From Rheinheimera maricola (lineage in GTDB: Bacteria > Pseudomonadota > Gammaproteobacteria > Enterobacterales > Alteromonadaceae): a DNA stretch of 64,000 nt. A program made the position numbers and the translations under genes. The stretch spans positions 186,001 to 250,000 of the forward strand of contig NZ_JAERPS020000002.1 in assembly GCF_016918075.2 (NCBI RefSeq). The letters are read 5' to 3'. This document shows positions 46,291 to 54,859 of the stretch, piece by piece. Under the pieces are notes generated by a model. The model was given only the letters and a program-made list of their open reading frames with translations, had not been told where the DNA came from and searched no databases. Position 1 is the stretch's first letter. Every line of letters begins with the position of its first letter.

Positions 46291-46368
46291 TCCCGAACTG
46301 GGCGCCACAGAGTGTCTGAGCCCTGCAGTAGGTAGTAGGGCGAGTTGCTGTGGCGAGCCAGGGCGGGA
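46291..46368 (+). repeat. dispersed hairpin repeat, second family, copy 2
   Basis: Same family as 8403-8478 but on the other strand. TCCCG (46291) pairs with CGGGA (46364), and CGCCACAG (46303-46310) with CTGTGGCG (46348-46355). The middle (18 bases) differs from the other copy but keeps the ability to pair (GCCCT with AGGGC). It lies between two tandem minus-strand genes. Confidence 0.75.
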
Positions 46369-46395
46369 ATTGCAACCGGCGGGCTGAGCTGAGCT

Positions 46396-46428
46396 ATAAA
46401 AAAGGCTGAGTAGTGACCTACTCAGCCT
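46396..46428 (-). terminator. factor-independent terminator of the M13 peptidase gene
   Basis: On the minus strand an 11-bp perfect stem AGGCTGAGTAG / CTACTCAGCCT with a 4-base loop is followed by six T. It lies 33 bases after the stop codon. Confidence 0.9.
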
Positions 46429-46460
46429 GTGCAGTGTAGCAGAAAAATATTACCCGGTGA

Positions 46461-48548
46461 TTACCAGATCTTAACGCGCTGCTCTGGCGGTAAATACATC
46501 GCATCACCCTCTTTGATATCAAAGGCGGTGTAAAACTGCGGAATATTCGGCAGTACACCAATAACGCGATAATGCGCCGGTGAATGCGGGCCAGTGCTTA
46601 ACTGACGACGTAGTGCTTCTTCCCGGAACTTAGTGCGCCATACTTGCGCCCAGCTAATAAAGAAACGTTGTTCACCGGTAAAGCCATCCATTACCGGCGC
46701 TTCTTTGCCATCCAGTGATAACTGGTAAGCTTTAAGCGCTACTGTCATACCGCCTAAATCGCCAATGTTCTCACCCAGTGCCACTGCACCGTTAACGTTA
46801 ACACCTGGTAGTGGCTCAAACTTGTTGTACTGGCCAATTAACTTAGCACCGCGGGCCTGGAACTGGCCTTTGTCTTGCTCAGTCCACCAGTTACGCAGAT
46901 TACCATTACCGTCGTATTTGGCGCCCTGGTCGTCAAAACCATGGCCAATTTCGTGGCCGATAACACCACCGATACCGCCGTAGTTTACCGCGTCATCCGC
47001 GTCCATATTAAAGAATGGCGGTTGCAAAATAGCGGCCGGAAATACAATTTCATTGTTTACCGGGTTGTAGTAAGCGTTCACTGTTTGCGGTGTCATAAAC
47101 CATTCGCTCTTGTCGATAGGTTTACCCAGTTTGGCTACCATTTCGTCGTAGCCTCTGTGGCTGGCACGGACAAAGTTACCCACTAAATCGTCGGCTTTAA
47201 TTTCCAGCGTTGAGTAATCTTTCCACTTGTCCGGATAACCAATTTTTGGCGTGAATTTACTCAGTTTTTCCTGTGCCGCGATTTTAGTTTCAGCTGTCAT
47301 CCACTCCAGCTCGTTTATCGACAGCTCGTAAGCTTTAATCAGGTTAGCCACCAGCGTTTCCATGCGTGCTTTAGCTTCTGGCTTAAAGTGGCGCTCTACA
47401 TACAGTTTACCGGTTAGCTCACCCAGTACTTCGTCTGAAGCATCAACGGCCCGTTTCCAGCGCGGCTGCTGCTCTTGAATACCACTTAAGGTTGTGCCGT
47501 AAAAAGCAAAGCGACGATCAGCAAAGTTGCTGCTTAGTTTATCGGCATAACCATGAATGGTTTTCATGCTTAAATAATCTTGCCAGCTTTGCAGATCGGT
47601 TGCTTCAAGCACCTTAGCAAAGCCTTCGAAGTAACTTGGTTGACGCACAATAATGTCGCTAACCTTATCCAGCTTTACCCCGGCGGCAAATGCCGTCCAA
47701 TCAAAGCCACCTAAACTGCTGTTTAACTCTGCAGCCGACATTTTGTTGTAGGTTTTGTCTGCATTGCGGCTTTCTAAGCGGGTCCAGTGATGTTCTGCCA
47801 GGGCTTTTTCCAGCGCAAATACGCGTTGTGCGGCCGCTTCAGCGTCAGCATGGCCAGCCAGGCTGAACATATCTTTCAGGTATTGCTGATAAGCGGTTAA
47901 GATTTTTTGTGATGCTTCATCGTCTTTAAAGTAGTAATCACGGTCAGGCAGGCCTAAACCACTTTGGCCAAAATACACCGCATACTCGGTCGAGTTTTTC
48001 GCGTCGTTATTAACAAACCAGCCAAACGGAATGCCAACACCATCGCGTTGTAAGCTGGCAAATAATGCCGGTAATTGCGATTTGTCAGTTATGGCTTTAA
48101 TCGCGTCTAATTGCGGCGCCAGCGGCGTTAAGCCCAGTTTTTCAATGGTGGCCTCGTCCATATAGCTATTGTAAAAGCTGCCCAGTTTTTGCTCGTCCGA
48201 ACCGGCTGTTAAATCAGTACGGGCGGCCACTTCATCAATAATGGCTTTTACCGCTTTTTGCGAGTTGTCGGCCAGTACATGGAAAGAACCATACGAGGCT
48301 TTGTCGGCTGGAATTTCAGTTTCAGCCAACCATTTACCGTTTATGGCTAAAAAGAAATCTTCAGAGAATTTTACAGCCGGGTCAAAATATTGGCTATCAA
48401 CGCCTGATACCAATGGGGCTTTTACCACTGCGGCCGGAGCTTCGCTTTGTGCCGCTGCAGTTTGGGTTTGAGTGGTGTCCTGTTTGTTACACGCCGTTAG
48501 GCCAAGTGCCAGCGCCACTGAGGCGGCAGCTAAGGTAAGCTTCTTCAT
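46461..48548 (-). CDS. M13 family metallopeptidase (neprilysin-like lipoprotein)
   Basis: A 695-residue zinc endopeptidase. It has a lipoprotein signal (MKKLTLAAASVALALGLTAC, lipobox LTAC), so it is anchored in the periplasm or outer membrane. The M13 N-terminal domain is followed by the catalytic region NAYYNP, the zinc motif VIGHEIGHGFDDQGAKYD (HExxH) and the third ligand ENIGDLGG. RVIGVLPNIPQFYTAFD and the final VKIW are the usual C terminus. The ATG at 48548 has AGGATA 8 bases upstream. Likely degrades peptides in the envelope; bacterial roles are poorly known. Confidence 0.96.
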   Translation of the reverse strand: MKKLTLAAASVALALGLTACNKQDTTQTQTAAAQSEAPAAVVKAPLVSGVDSQYFDPAVKFSEDFFLAINGKWLAETEIPADKASYGSFHVLADNSQKAVKAIIDEVAARTDLTAGSDEQKLGSFYNSYMDEATIEKLGLTPLAPQLDAIKAITDKSQLPALFASLQRDGVGIPFGWFVNNDAKNSTEYAVYFGQSGLGLPDRDYYFKDDEASQKILTAYQQYLKDMFSLAGHADAEAAAQRVFALEKALAEHHWTRLESRNADKTYNKMSAAELNSSLGGFDWTAFAAGVKLDKVSDIIVRQPSYFEGFAKVLEATDLQSWQDYLSMKTIHGYADKLSSNFADRRFAFYGTTLSGIQEQQPRWKRAVDASDEVLGELTGKLYVERHFKPEAKARMETLVANLIKAYELSINELEWMTAETKIAAQEKLSKFTPKIGYPDKWKDYSTLEIKADDLVGNFVRASHRGYDEMVAKLGKPIDKSEWFMTPQTVNAYYNPVNNEIVFPAAILQPPFFNMDADDAVNYGGIGGVIGHEIGHGFDDQGAKYDGNGNLRNWWTEQDKGQFQARGAKLIGQYNKFEPLPGVNVNGAVALGENIGDLGGMTVALKAYQLSLDGKEAPVMDGFTGEQRFFISWAQVWRTKFREEALRRQLSTGPHSPAHYRVIGVLPNIPQFYTAFDIKEGDAMYLPPEQRVKIW

Positions 48549-48695
48549 TGTTGTTATCCTGATTGGGTTACAGAGGTTACGCCGCTCAATACTACGCTGT
48601 TGCGTCCGGGATGCCAAACCACAGACAACAGCAAGTTGTAACAAGTTATAAAAAAGCTATGATGCTAATAACTTAATCGCGATAGATGAACCTAT

Positions 48696-49664
48696 ATGGA
48701 CTCCCTTCGACATGCTGATCAGTTGCTGCAATGGACAGAGCAACAGCAGCTTAGCGCGGCGCAATTGCAGCAGGCGGCTGTGCAGTATCCGCTGCAGCCG
48801 GCAGCATCAGATTGGCTAATACTGGCAAACAGGCTGATGCTATTTGCTGCCGTGCTGCTGTTAGGCTGCGCCGTGGTATTCTTTTTTGCCTATAACTGGC
48901 CTTTGATGCACCATCTGGCGAAATTAACACTGGCCGGGTCGGCGGTGCTGCTGAGCGGCGTTACCGCACTGCTCTGCCCCACCGATAGTCTGCCCCGGCG
49001 CGCGGCACTGTTAGCCTGCGTCATATTTACCGGCGCCTTACTGGCACTGATTGGCCAAACTTACCAAACCGGTGCCGATATCTGGCAGTTGTTTGCATCC
49101 TGGGCAGCATTAATCAGCCCTTTGGTATTGCTAAGCAGAAGCCGGGCCAGCTATCTGTTGTGGTTTTTGCTGATCGAACTGGCATTGTGGCGCTATCTCG
49201 ACACCCGTTCCCGTTTCTGGTTGCTGGACAGTGCCGAGAAGCTGGCGTTGTTTTCCTTAGTTAACTTGCTGCTATTGTTGTTCGCCGAATTCGCCCTGAA
49301 CCGCTTGGGTGTACGCCAGCACAAACCACTGTGCTGGCTGGCAGCCCTGGCATTGTTACTACCACTGTCGATTGGTGCCATTATTGGCACATGGCAGGCA
49401 GAATATCATTTTAATTTAATCAGTTACATCATGTTAGCCGGCTTAATGGCAGTGTGGTATTTCCGCTGGCAGCGCGATTTACTGATCTTCGCATTATTGC
49501 TGTTTAGCGCCATCGCCGTCAGTAGCGTACTGTTGGGCCGTTTGCTGGACGGCGCCGATGGCTTTTTTCTGTTTAACTTACTGGCACTGTACATAATTGG
49601 CAGCAGTGCTGGCGCAACCATTTGGTTAAAGCAATTACTGCGGGAGTCGCAACATGCAGAATAA
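48696..49664 (+). CDS. DUF2157 domain-containing membrane protein
   Basis: A 322-residue membrane protein. A soluble N-terminal stretch of about 45 residues (WTEQQQLSAAQLQQAAVQYP) precedes about ten membrane helices, as in DUF2157. ALLALIGQTYQTGADIWQLF is the conserved core motif. It overlaps the next gene by 11 bases. It is the first of three genes of unknown function (DUF2157, DUF4401, GDYXXLXY) that are usually found together. Confidence 0.9.
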   Translation: MDSLRHADQLLQWTEQQQLSAAQLQQAAVQYPLQPAASDWLILANRLMLFAAVLLLGCAVVFFFAYNWPLMHHLAKLTLAGSAVLLSGVTALLCPTDSLPRRAALLACVIFTGALLALIGQTYQTGADIWQLFASWAALISPLVLLSRSRASYLLWFLLIELALWRYLDTRSRFWLLDSAEKLALFSLVNLLLLLFAEFALNRLGVRQHKPLCWLAALALLLPLSIGAIIGTWQAEYHFNLISYIMLAGLMAVWYFRWQRDLLIFALLLFSAIAVSSVLLGRLLDGADGFFLFNLLALYIIGSSAGATIWLKQLLRESQHAE

Positions 49665-50694
49665 CCGCGGTGTGCTTACTCATCTGCAACAGGCAGGTAT
49701 CGTTAGCCCGGAACAATCACAGCGCCTGGCACAGCATGGCAGCCCCTGGTGGTTGCAGCTGCTACTGGGTTTTGCCGCCTGGATAGCCTCACTGCTGATT
49801 ATTAGCTCCTTTGTCGGCCCTTTGCTGGCACTGGCGGACAACGACGTAGTGCGCTTGTTTGCTGCCGTGGTATTGCTTGGCACAGCCTTGTGGCTGGCGA
49901 CGCAACAACACGACTTTGTGCAGCAAATGTCAGTAGCGATAGCGCTGGCTGGTAACGGTTTGATGGTGTACGCCTTATACGAGCTTAGCGACAACAACCA
50001 CGAGTTGGCCCGCTATGCTTGCGCGCTGATAAGCTCCATTTTGCTGTTTAGCCGGCTTAATGCGCTACACAGGCGGGTTAGTTTAACCCTTGCAATGCTG
50101 TGCCTGTTATCACTTATACAATCTGCGGCACTGCTAGCTGTGCTTAGCAACCTGCTGGCGACTCTGGCAGTAATGTTATGGTGTAGCCGGCCGCGCTGGG
50201 TAAGCCTTGCATATGCCAGCCGGATAAAAAGCCTGCTCGAAGTCACTACGCTGGCTGCACTGGGCTTAACACTGTTGGGCCAGTGTCTGTTTGTTTTTGA
50301 CAGCAGCAACTGGCTGGATAACAAACTGGAATTAGGCCGCGCACTCTATAGCGCGCTGGGCAGTATACTGCTTATCAGCACAGTATTCTGGCTAAGCCGT
50401 CTGGCAACTGTACCCAGCCGGCTGGCACTGCTAACCACAGCCACCTTGCTTTGCATAGTGTTGTACCCGGCATCAGGTTTATTGGTCAGTCTTGCCTTAA
50501 TGCTGGCCTGCTTTTATGGCTGCAGTAAGCGCTGGGCCGGGCTATGCCTGCTCAGCATGCTATTTGCGCTAAGCCAGTTTTATTACAGCCTTGAGCTTAC
50601 TTTATTATATAAATCCGGCTTGCTGGCATTATCTGGCCTGTTAGTGTTGGCTGGCTGGCTATTACTGCAACGTTATCAGCGGAGGTTAGTATGA
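49654..50694 (+). CDS. DUF4401 domain-containing membrane protein
   Basis: A 346-residue membrane protein with around ten helices and a short soluble N terminus (LTHLQQAGIVSPEQSQRLAQ), related in plan to the preceding DUF2157 protein. SPWWLQLLLGFAAWIASLLI begins the first helix. It overlaps both neighbours (11 bases upstream, ATGA downstream), so the three proteins are probably made in fixed ratio. Function unknown. Confidence 0.88.
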   Translation: MQNNRGVLTHLQQAGIVSPEQSQRLAQHGSPWWLQLLLGFAAWIASLLIISSFVGPLLALADNDVVRLFAAVVLLGTALWLATQQHDFVQQMSVAIALAGNGLMVYALYELSDNNHELARYACALISSILLFSRLNALHRRVSLTLAMLCLLSLIQSAALLAVLSNLLATLAVMLWCSRPRWVSLAYASRIKSLLEVTTLAALGLTLLGQCLFVFDSSNWLDNKLELGRALYSALGSILLISTVFWLSRLATVPSRLALLTTATLLCIVLYPASGLLVSLALMLACFYGCSKRWAGLCLLSMLFALSQFYYSLELTLLYKSGLLALSGLLVLAGWLLLQRYQRRLV

Positions 50695-51185
50695 GCTCAC
50701 GCCTGACTCAGCTGGCAATAGCCGCTGCCATGCTGTTAATACTGGTCGTCAGTGCACTAACCGTCTGGCGCTTTGAACATACCCTGGCCACGGGGCAAAC
50801 CCTGATACTGCAGCTAGCGCCAGTCGATCCGCGCTCGATTATGCAGGGTGATTATATGGCGCTGGCCTATGCCATTGACCTGGAACTACCGGACGATGCC
50901 GCGCAATTTAGTTATGCCTGGTTAAATGTGGCGGTAAATGAGGCCGCCAGCCTGCATAGCCTGAGCAATCAGTTACCACAGCAAGACGGTACAGTTGGCT
51001 TGTTGTTGCGCCAGCGTGATGGCATTTACAGTGTTGGCCCCAATGCGTTTTTCTTTACCGAGGGCAGCGCTGCAGTTTACGAGCAAGCGCGCTATGGCCA
51101 GTTTAAAGTAGATGGCAGCGGCAAAGCACTGCTGACCGGCTTGCTGGATGAAAACCTACAGTTACTGGGCGAGAATGCGCGCTAG
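50691..51185 (+). CDS. GDYXXLXY domain-containing protein
   Basis: A 164-residue protein with one N-terminal membrane helix (about residues 8-25) and a periplasmic domain containing the motif that names the family, MQGDYMALAYAID, preceded by LQLAPVDPRSI. It starts on an ATGA overlap with the DUF4401 gene. The genetic linkage to DUF2157 and DUF4401 proteins is strong across bacteria and suggests one membrane complex. Function unknown. Confidence 0.9.
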   Translation: MSSRLTQLAIAAAMLLILVVSALTVWRFEHTLATGQTLILQLAPVDPRSIMQGDYMALAYAIDLELPDDAAQFSYAWLNVAVNEAASLHSLSNQLPQQDGTVGLLLRQRDGIYSVGPNAFFFTEGSAAVYEQARYGQFKVDGSGKALLTGLLDENLQLLGENAR

Positions 51186-51208
51186 CGGTCAGGCTCTCCG
51201 GCTTCAAG

Positions 51209-51306
51209 TCGGTTTGCCCACGCCAACACGCCGTGAACCCGTCCCTGGGGGCTCGTCTCACGCATCCATGCGTTCAACGGTTAGCTTAGGGCAAACCGAC
51301 TCTCGC
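51209..51306 (+). repeat. 98-bp dispersed structured repeat, copy B
   Basis: Pairs with the copy at 1866-1963. Here the outer stem is perfect, CGGTTTGCCC (51210-51219) with GGGCAAACCG (51290-51299), and the inner hairpin is ACGCAT-CC-ATGCGT (51260-51273): relative to copy A a G-C pair became C-G. It fills the gap between two convergent genes, ending inside the stop codon of the XRE regulator gene. Confidence 0.85.
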
Positions 51307-52823
51307 TATATTGCGCTGCTAAATCCCTCACACTGATAACAGCTGGGTTTACGTGGGCAACTATTACCGCGGGCACAAATCAATTGTGCCGGTTTTTGTA
51401 AGCTGCGTGCCACCCAATTAATGTTAAGGATATTCGCGACACTGGTCAGCGCCGTTTGTATGGTCTTTGGCACCCTGGCGCCGCCGCTACTGCCAATACA
51501 CAGTTGCTTTAGCTCTGCCGCCATACTGTCTGCATCAACGCCCTGCGCCAGCAGCGCCGGATTTAGATCGATACCAGCACAGAGCACATGCGCATTGCCG
51601 GCTAAATCGGCCACTTTAGTCGACTCGCAACAGTAAATACGCGGCGTACCGTTTACATCCAGCAAAGACAATTGCGCGCTGCTGGCCAGGCCTTCAACAT
51701 CAAACATGCGAAATACCGCCCAGTGCTGGCATGGGTCTTCTACCTGGCGCATATTACCCCAAGGCAGCGGTATGCCATTGCCGCGATACACTGCCTTTAA
51801 TTTGCCCGGCGTGTAAGCATCAAAATAATGCCAGTGGGTATAAGGCGATACCGCTGTCATGCGGCGCATGGCTACCGACGCTGACACCCCGGCCTGATGA
51901 TGCGTGCTGATCTCATAGCCATTTCTGTCCAGTAACTGCCGAAATGGTAACTTGGGGCATAGCAGCGCACCGGCGAAAAAGCTCGACTCAAAATCACGCC
52001 AGGCATGCAAAATATCCTGCGGTTGCACAGCGGTAGAATCAGACAAGTCATCGTCGCGCGCACCACCCACCATCATGCTGCTTTTTACACCATCTTTATT
52101 GTGCAATACAGCATGGCCAATATGTACGGCCAACTCGTACTTTAACCGGGTAGGAAACTGCTTCAGCAGGCTATTTAAATGCAAGGTCGCAGGCGGAGTG
52201 AAAAACGAAGTAGAGACGTTTTTTGACAACACGCCCAGCTCATCCAGCAACTCTTTTGGTGTTTCAGCAAACCACTTAATGCTTAAGCCTAACTGCTTAA
52301 TTATTGCCAGCAAGTCGTCTACGCTGAGCGGCATGCGTTTTTGCCCGACATCTTCAGCTGCACGCTCCAGTTCAGGAAAGTGGTTTTGATGATGCTCCTG
52401 ATGCGCACGGATCAACAACTGGGCAAACTGCTTACCGCTAGTGCCGGTTTGCGACAGCATCTCCGGTATCGCAATTTGTAAAATGTCATTCGAGAATAAA
52501 AAGCCCGGTTCCAGCGCCATGCCACTGATGCCACCCCGGCTGCCTTTTTCCGGTGTTAAGTCTTCACCTGCATCTTCACCGTCTAAAAACCAGTCGAGAT
52601 CTTTTTGAAACACCTCGGCGATCACCTCCAGCATTTCAATGCCTGGCGTGCGCTTGCCACGCTCTATCATTGACAAATAGGACACCGAAGGCGCGTATTC
52701 CGGGTTAACCCGAATGCAACGGGTAGACAAGTCTTCCATAGTTAAGTTATTGCGTTTACGCAGGTTTCTTATCTTGGTACCAAGGAAATGTGACTTTCTG
52801 AGCAGGCTTTTGTTTATTTTCAT
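51306..52823 (-). CDS. XRE family regulator, DUF3612 type
   Basis: A 505-residue regulator. The helix-turn-helix is at about residues 12-70 (LGTKIRNLRKRNNLTMEDLS, then PSVSYLSMIERGKRTPG). The long C-terminal region is the DUF3612 type seen in Vibrio and Shewanella relatives, similar to short-chain acyl-responsive XRE regulators. A piece reading YELAVHIGHAVLHN looks like a degenerate IrrE/M78 zinc motif that has lost the first His and the Glu. Near the end is a Cys cluster, CARGNSCPRKPSCYQC. Divergent from an unknown gene at 52992, with repeats between that may be its operator. No good ribosome-binding site. Confidence 0.85.
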   Translation of the reverse strand: MKINKSLLRKSHFLGTKIRNLRKRNNLTMEDLSTRCIRVNPEYAPSVSYLSMIERGKRTPGIEMLEVIAEVFQKDLDWFLDGEDAGEDLTPEKGSRGGISGMALEPGFLFSNDILQIAIPEMLSQTGTSGKQFAQLLIRAHQEHHQNHFPELERAAEDVGQKRMPLSVDDLLAIIKQLGLSIKWFAETPKELLDELGVLSKNVSTSFFTPPATLHLNSLLKQFPTRLKYELAVHIGHAVLHNKDGVKSSMMVGGARDDDLSDSTAVQPQDILHAWRDFESSFFAGALLCPKLPFRQLLDRNGYEISTHHQAGVSASVAMRRMTAVSPYTHWHYFDAYTPGKLKAVYRGNGIPLPWGNMRQVEDPCQHWAVFRMFDVEGLASSAQLSLLDVNGTPRIYCCESTKVADLAGNAHVLCAGIDLNPALLAQGVDADSMAAELKQLCIGSSGGARVPKTIQTALTSVANILNINWVARSLQKPAQLICARGNSCPRKPSCYQCEGFSSAI

Positions 52824-52825
52824 TT

Positions 52826-52923
52826 TGTAAAATTCACACTGTAAAATTTTTATTGTGAAATTATGCTGATTTTTAGCCTAGACTAGTTTTTAACCGATAG
52901 CAACTGGTCTGACGTTTAGACCA
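52826..52923. promoter_or_regulatory. candidate operator region of the XRE regulator
   Basis: TGTAAAATT occurs twice as a direct repeat at 52826-52834 and 52840-52848, next to TTCACA and TGTGAA, and lies directly before the regulator's start. Further on TGGTCT (52905-52910) and AGACCA (52918-52923) form an inverted repeat, partly similar to a FadR-type site (AACTGGTCTGAC). These suggest autoregulation and control of the divergent gene, not shown. Confidence 0.4.
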
Positions 52924-52991
52924 ACTAAGCAGATACCCGGTAATTAAACTCTGGACTGGACGATAAACGTCGTTAAAACGAGGATGACATC

Positions 52992-53507
52992 ATGACAACA
53001 CTGGCCCAACAACACAGCACACCATCACAGAGCCACACTGCCTGGATGGCGACCGAGCTTAGCGTGATTACCGAGCTGAATCAGCGCCATGTTAAGCAGG
53101 TGATGGATTACTCCAAAGGCTTTTTAGACAAAACCTTTCCACTGCAGAGCGGCTCGCACAAAGACGTATGCAGCTATGTGGTGTACTACCAACAGCTGCT
53201 GGCATTTTTTGCTGACGGCACGACCAGCGGTTTACAAAGTCCGGCCCAATTTGTCGCTTTAAGTGGCCACCGCGAAGCGCCGAATTCAATAGTGTTGAAC
53301 AACAATGGCCGCCACGTAGAATTGATTTTAAACCGCAGTGGTATTAACGGTTGCCAGGATAAAGCCAGCATTGATGATATTCAATTGCAAACCTCAGAGC
53401 CAGATTGCGTGTGGTTTAGCATGATTAGCGGCCGCCAGGTAAGCTGCGTCCACAAGGGCAATAAGCAATTTACCTGCAAAGATGGCCTGCCATACCAATT
53501 GGCCTAG
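52992..53507 (+). CDS. protein of unknown function divergent from the XRE regulator
   Basis: A 171-residue soluble protein without signal or membrane segment. Notable pieces are FLDKTFPLQSGSHKDVCSYV and SPAQFVALSGHREAPNSIVL, with four or five cysteines in the C-terminal half. I do not recognise the family; a faint resemblance to an N-terminal segment of some Vibrio/Shewanella malate synthases comes to mind but is unverified. ACGAGGATG precedes the ATG. A strong terminator follows immediately, so it is monocistronic and probably the target of the divergent regulator. Confidence 0.6.
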   Translation: MTTLAQQHSTPSQSHTAWMATELSVITELNQRHVKQVMDYSKGFLDKTFPLQSGSHKDVCSYVVYYQQLLAFFADGTTSGLQSPAQFVALSGHREAPNSIVLNNNGRHVELILNRSGINGCQDKASIDDIQLQTSEPDCVWFSMISGRQVSCVHKGNKQFTCKDGLPYQLA

Positions 53508-53516
53508 TTCGAATTT

Positions 53517-53549
53517 ATGACAGATAACTGTAGTTATCTGTCATTTTTG
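53517..53549 (+). terminator. factor-independent terminator
   Basis: A perfect 13-bp stem ATGACAGATAACT / AGTTATCTGTCAT with a 2-base apex, followed by TTTTT; it begins 9 bases after the stop. Confidence 0.92.
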
Positions 53550-53621
53550 CCAATTGTCGCTGCTGCTTTTTTGTGCTACCTTGCCGCGCTGTGAATTAAG
53601 GTACAAGCAAACATAATAATA

Positions 53622-54779
53622 ATGGATGTGCTTACACTAAGTATTGTAAACGCCTTTATCGCTGCCACCTTTGCGGCATTGTTGGTGTTGCAATATAAAT
53701 CAGAACGTCAATTCCGTTATCAGCGTTATTTTATACTGGCCGCCGTGCTAATGTTAATTAATGCCCTTTTGAGTACGGTGAATGGCAGTATAACCAGCTT
53801 ACCTTATTGGCTGGTGCCGGCGTTATCTAATACCTGTAGTGTTGGTGCGCACTTGGCATTAGCCTGCGGCATTCACCGCCACCTGCAGTTATCCGCGAAA
53901 AGACAATGGCTATTGCTGTTGCTTATTCCAATTTATCTTATTCAGCTAACCGACTTTGCCAGCAGCGCCACCGCGAACCGCATGCTTTTTGCCATTCCCT
54001 TAGTATTGGCATTTAACCTGTGGAGTATAAATATGCTTTGGCGTCAGCGGCACAGTGAGCTGGGGCGGGTATATTTGGCTTTTATTGCCACATTTGCCTT
54101 TAATATTATTCAGTTCACCTCGCGCTCCACTTACATGCTGCTGGAGCATTTTCAAATTGTGCATACACAGCAAAGTGCACTAATTCATAGCATTGGCTTT
54201 TTTAGTCTTACCGCCTTTGCCATTTTAATGATTGGCTGTGTCATCATGTTAAGCCATTCACAACAACGGCTCGCACTTCTGCATATCTCTGAGCGTGACG
54301 CGCTGACCGGACTGTTAAACCGCCGTTCGCTGCAAACAAGGCTAATTGCCGAACTTAACCGTGGACAGCGCAGCGGCGTAACACTTAGCCTGCTGCTGTT
54401 TGACATTGACCACTTTAAACAAGTAAACGACCGGCACGGCCATAAAGCCGGCGACCGCGCCATCATGCATGTCGTCGATATTGCCAGCGAACAGCTGCGT
54501 GACTATGACTTACTATTTCGCTACGGCGGTGAAGAGTTCTTGCTCTGCTTACCGGACACCGCTGAAGCCACAGCGATAATGATCGCTGAGCGGCTTCGCA
54601 AAGCAGTTGCAAATACTGCGCTGGGCGTGGAACCAAATCTTAAAATGACCATCAGTATTGGTATTAGCAGTACGTCAACCTTTACCGAGCCTGATGAGCT
54701 AATAGAGCAAGCTGATATCGCCCTGTACAATGCCAAGCAAACTGGCCGCAACAAGGTTGTGGTGTATCAACAGCCGTAA
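53622..54779 (+). CDS. membrane-bound GGDEF diguanylate cyclase
   Basis: A 385-residue enzyme making cyclic di-GMP from GTP. Six or seven membrane helices (about 1-220) form an unclassified sensor region. The GGDEF domain follows: DALTGLLNRRSLQTRL, LLLFDIDHFKQVNDRHGHKA, and the active site YGGEEF (about 301-306, the GGEEF variant that is still active). An RxxD inhibitory site (RDYD, about 293-296) sits exactly five residues ahead, so product inhibition is expected. No EAL domain. Single gene with a free-standing promoter. Confidence 0.95.
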   Translation: MDVLTLSIVNAFIAATFAALLVLQYKSERQFRYQRYFILAAVLMLINALLSTVNGSITSLPYWLVPALSNTCSVGAHLALACGIHRHLQLSAKRQWLLLLLIPIYLIQLTDFASSATANRMLFAIPLVLAFNLWSINMLWRQRHSELGRVYLAFIATFAFNIIQFTSRSTYMLLEHFQIVHTQQSALIHSIGFFSLTAFAILMIGCVIMLSHSQQRLALLHISERDALTGLLNRRSLQTRLIAELNRGQRSGVTLSLLLFDIDHFKQVNDRHGHKAGDRAIMHVVDIASEQLRDYDLLFRYGGEEFLLCLPDTAEATAIMIAERLRKAVANTALGVEPNLKMTISIGISSTSTFTEPDELIEQADIALYNAKQTGRNKVVVYQQP

Positions 54780-54859
54780 CACCTCTTTAGGTATTTAAGT
54801 TGCACAAGCGCCCTAAATGTTAATAAGATGCTACCTCAGATCCTGAGTAAATAACGACC

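Noticed and set aside
52992..53507. Calling the 171-residue protein a malate synthase fragment
   Set aside because: The resemblance is from memory, covers no catalytic residue, and the gene has its own start site and terminator, so it is not an obvious truncation.
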